A stretch of 8,011 nt of DNA from an uncultured Collinsella sp. (GTDB taxonomy: Bacteria; Actinomycetota; Coriobacteriia; Coriobacteriales; Coriobacteriaceae). Where the stretch lies: contig CAJLPX010000052.1 in the NCBI GenBank assembly GCA_905208635.1, positions 1 through 8,011 on the forward strand. Direction: 5' to 3'. Each line of letters opens with the position of its first letter. Position 1 is the first letter of the stretch. Position numbers and translations under genes: made by a program. A model generated the notes under the pieces. The model worked only from the letters and a program-made list of their open reading frames with translations, did no database searches and was not told the origin of the DNA. This document shows positions 6,724 through 8,011 of the stretch, piece after piece.

Positions 6724-7842
6724 ATGATGATGGCAGGCCCGTACGCGGGAACTTTATCGGATTTGCCGACTGTCCGCGACGAAGTAACATGTTCGATTAA
6801 TGCGGAGAACCCAACGGGAGCCAAGGGTTTTGGTTGCCGTGAAACTGGTCCGTTGGGGCCGTCGCGCAAGGGAAAACCGTGTTTGAATGACATTGCTCCC
6901 GGGCAGTCTGTGACATTGGCAGATATTGAAGGCCCCGGTTGTATTCGGCACATGTGGTTTACCGTTACGGATCGCACCAGTGACGCTGATCGATACGTTC
7001 TGCGCGATGCGGTGCTTGCCATCTATTGGGATGATGAAAAGCGACCTTCTGTGGAATGTCCCCTAGGAGACTTCTTCTGTTGCGGCTTTGGACAAAGTTG
7101 CGATGTGTTCTCAGAGCCTATTGTGGTGGCACCTACACGAGGTATGAATTGTTATTTCACGATGCCGTTTCGTAAACGGGCACGTATCGTAGTGCGCAAT
7201 GACCACGCTCATGCTATTCCGGCTTTGTTTTATCAGATTGATTATGCATTGGGTAATGCGTATTCCTCCCGTGAAATGGCTTATTTCCATGCGCAATGGC
7301 GCAGACAGCCAATCACTACTTTAGGCGAGGACTATGTAATCCTCGATGGAGTCAGCGGACGGGGCCATTACGTCGGCACATATCTTGCTATTTCTACGTT
7401 GCAACGATATTGGTGGGGTGAGGGAGAGATTAAGTTTTTCCTAGATGGCGATAACGATTATCCCACAGTGTGTAGTACCGGCACCGAAGATTATTTTGGC
7501 GGTGCATGGAGCTTCGCTGAGCAGCGAGATGGTCATACGCGCGAGCGTACTTTTTGTGCCCCATATGTAGGATATCCATTTTATTCTGTGCGCGATGGGG
7601 CTATAGCAAACCAATATCATGACGATTATTGTCCACCTATGCGTGGCTTGTACCGATGGCATATTCCTGATCCCATCAGGTTTAATAGTGAGCTTAGAGT
7701 CACGCTTCAACAAATTGGTTCAGGATATGAAGGTGCATTTGAGCGTCAGGATGATGTGTCTAGCGTGGCGTACTGGTATCAAATTGAGCCACATTCAATT
7801 TTTCCCGAGCTGCCCGAGCCTTCGAGACGTCATCCTAGATGA
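6724..7842 (+). CDS. GH172 (DUF2961) glycoside hydrolase
   Basis: A 372-residue DUF2961 protein, now glycoside hydrolase family 172. Characterised members include the difructose dianhydride I synthase/hydrolase of Bifidobacterium dentium and exo-acting alpha-D-arabinofuranosidases (family knowledge). Family marks are SINAENPTGAKGFG (24-37), the segment PGQSVTLADIEGPGCIRHMWF (59-79), ECPLGDFFCCGFG (111-123), WWGEGEIKFFLDGD (230-243) and TGTEDYFGGAWSF (252-264), then VAYWYQ near the C-terminus. The likely catalytic glutamates are E255 in TGTED and E233 or E235 in GEGE. No signal peptide or membrane helix is seen, so it acts in the cytoplasm on imported sugar. Three ATGs stand in a row (6724, 6727, 6730); AGGAGA at 6710-6715 favours the first. 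It shares the LacI-controlled promoter of the binding-protein gene. The exact linkage cleaved cannot be read from sequence. Confidence 0.9.
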   Translation: MMMAGPYAGTLSDLPTVRDEVTCSINAENPTGAKGFGCRETGPLGPSRKGKPCLNDIAPGQSVTLADIEGPGCIRHMWFTVTDRTSDADRYVLRDAVLAIYWDDEKRPSVECPLGDFFCCGFGQSCDVFSEPIVVAPTRGMNCYFTMPFRKRARIVVRNDHAHAIPALFYQIDYALGNAYSSREMAYFHAQWRRQPITTLGEDYVILDGVSGRGHYVGTYLAISTLQRYWWGEGEIKFFLDGDNDYPTVCSTGTEDYFGGAWSFAEQRDGHTRERTFCAPYVGYPFYSVRDGAIANQYHDDYCPPMRGLYRWHIPDPIRFNSELRVTLQQIGSGYEGAFERQDDVSSVAYWYQIEPHSIFPELPEPSRRHPR

Positions 7843-7847
7843 ATGAA

Positions 7848-7857
7848 TAAGCGCTTA
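7848..7857. promoter_or_regulatory. Palindrome TAAGCGCTTA after the GH172 stop
   Basis: A perfect 10-base palindrome starts 5 bases after the GH172 stop codon. AAGCGCTT resembles the core of some LacI-family operators, but no promoter is evident beside it. Function unproven. Confidence 0.25.
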
Positions 7858-7869
7858 GGTATTTTAAGG

Positions 7870-7959
7870 GGCCGATGTCGCAATTTCGTGAGAAGGAAGT
7901 GCTTGCCTATGGAGAACGTCAGGTCTCCCTCATTTCTTCGGGAATCGGCCATTTTGTTT
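7870..7959 (+). terminator. Inverted repeat with T-rich tail after GH172 (terminator or structured RNA)
   Basis: GGCCGAT (7870-7876) pairs perfectly with ATCGGCC (7944-7950), which is followed at once by ATTTTGTTT (7951-7959). The 67 bases between hold a second short hairpin, GGAGA/TCTCC (7911-7915 with 7924-7928). The T-rich end suggests termination of the binding-protein/GH172 transcript, but the enclosed loop is large for a simple terminator. It could instead be the closing stem of a small structured RNA. Confidence 0.5.
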
Positions 7960-7972
7960 GCGTGTTGCGGAT

Positions 7973-8002
7973 TTGACGAACCGGTTCGACATCTGTTATC
8001 CT
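7973..8002 (+). promoter_or_regulatory. Predicted promoter for the gene right of the window
   Basis: TTGACG (7973-7978), an 18-base spacer and TATCCT (7997-8002) form a sigma70-type promoter pointing out of the window. It indicates that the next gene rightward has its own transcription start and need not depend on the GH172 unit. Confidence 0.55.
7974..7991. promoter_or_regulatory. Palindromic operator candidate in the downstream promoter
   Basis: TGACGAACCGGTTCGACA is symmetric at 16 of 18 positions, with a perfect 12-base core CGAACCGGTTCG (7977-7988) and a central CG pair. It covers most of the -35 and the first part of the spacer of the predicted promoter, an ideal place for a repressor. 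The form fits a LacI-family operator, but the sequence differs from the TAATCGAT sites at 5143-5308, so a different regulator is likely. Confidence 0.65.
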
Positions 8003-8011
8003 CATGCATAA

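Noticed and set aside
1..8011. CRISPR arrays, tRNA or rRNA genes, insertion sequences, phage genes
   Set aside because: No spaced direct repeats, tRNA-like cloverleaf, transposase-like protein or terminal inverted repeats were seen on reading both strands.

Overview
The window looks like the chromosome of a Bifidobacterium (or a close high-GC actinobacterial relative). This rests on sugar ABC importer genes without a local ATPase, LacI-family regulators beside them, a GH172/DUF2961 enzyme known from bifidobacteria, and strong GGAGG ribosome sites. The genus is an inference; no rRNA or marker gene is present.

Layout. Bases 1-2896 (+) hold the 3' end of a three-gene sugar importer: a solute-binding protein cut by the window edge, a MalF-type permease broken by a frameshift in its first membrane helix, and an intact MalG-type permease, followed by a clear intrinsic terminator (2910-2944). 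Convergent to it, on the minus strand, is a LacI-family regulator (2955-3981) with two frameshifts. Upstream of that on the same strand is an intact paralogous LacI regulator (4099-5127). A 207-base divergent control region (5128-5334) separates this regulator from a rightward two-gene unit: a lipoprotein solute-binding protein (5335-6663) and a cytoplasmic GH172 glycosidase (6724-7842). The last 169 bases carry an inverted repeat ahead of a T-rich run and a new rightward promoter with a near-perfect palindrome across its -35/spacer.

How the parts fit. The right-hand unit reads as a small LacI-controlled glycan module. The lipoprotein would capture an oligosaccharide and the GH172 enzyme would cleave it in the cytoplasm, probably at an alpha-D-fructofuranosidic or alpha-D-arabinofuranosidic bond. 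Both divergent promoters carry sites of one operator type (TAATCGAT core, best copy TGCGTAATCGATATCGCA), so the intact LacI protein probably controls itself and the module. No permease or ATPase lies in this unit within the window.

The left-hand locus shows decay or reversible inactivation. Each of its three frameshifts sits in a short tandem repeat: TG units in the permease, and GC units plus a perfect 5-base duplication in lacI. Undoing the two lacI changes gives a 1020-base frame of 339 residues that aligns with the neighbouring paralog. The left importer is visibly richer in GC than the right-hand unit (two hand-counted 60-base lines gave 42/60 and 25/60), which suggests different histories or selection.
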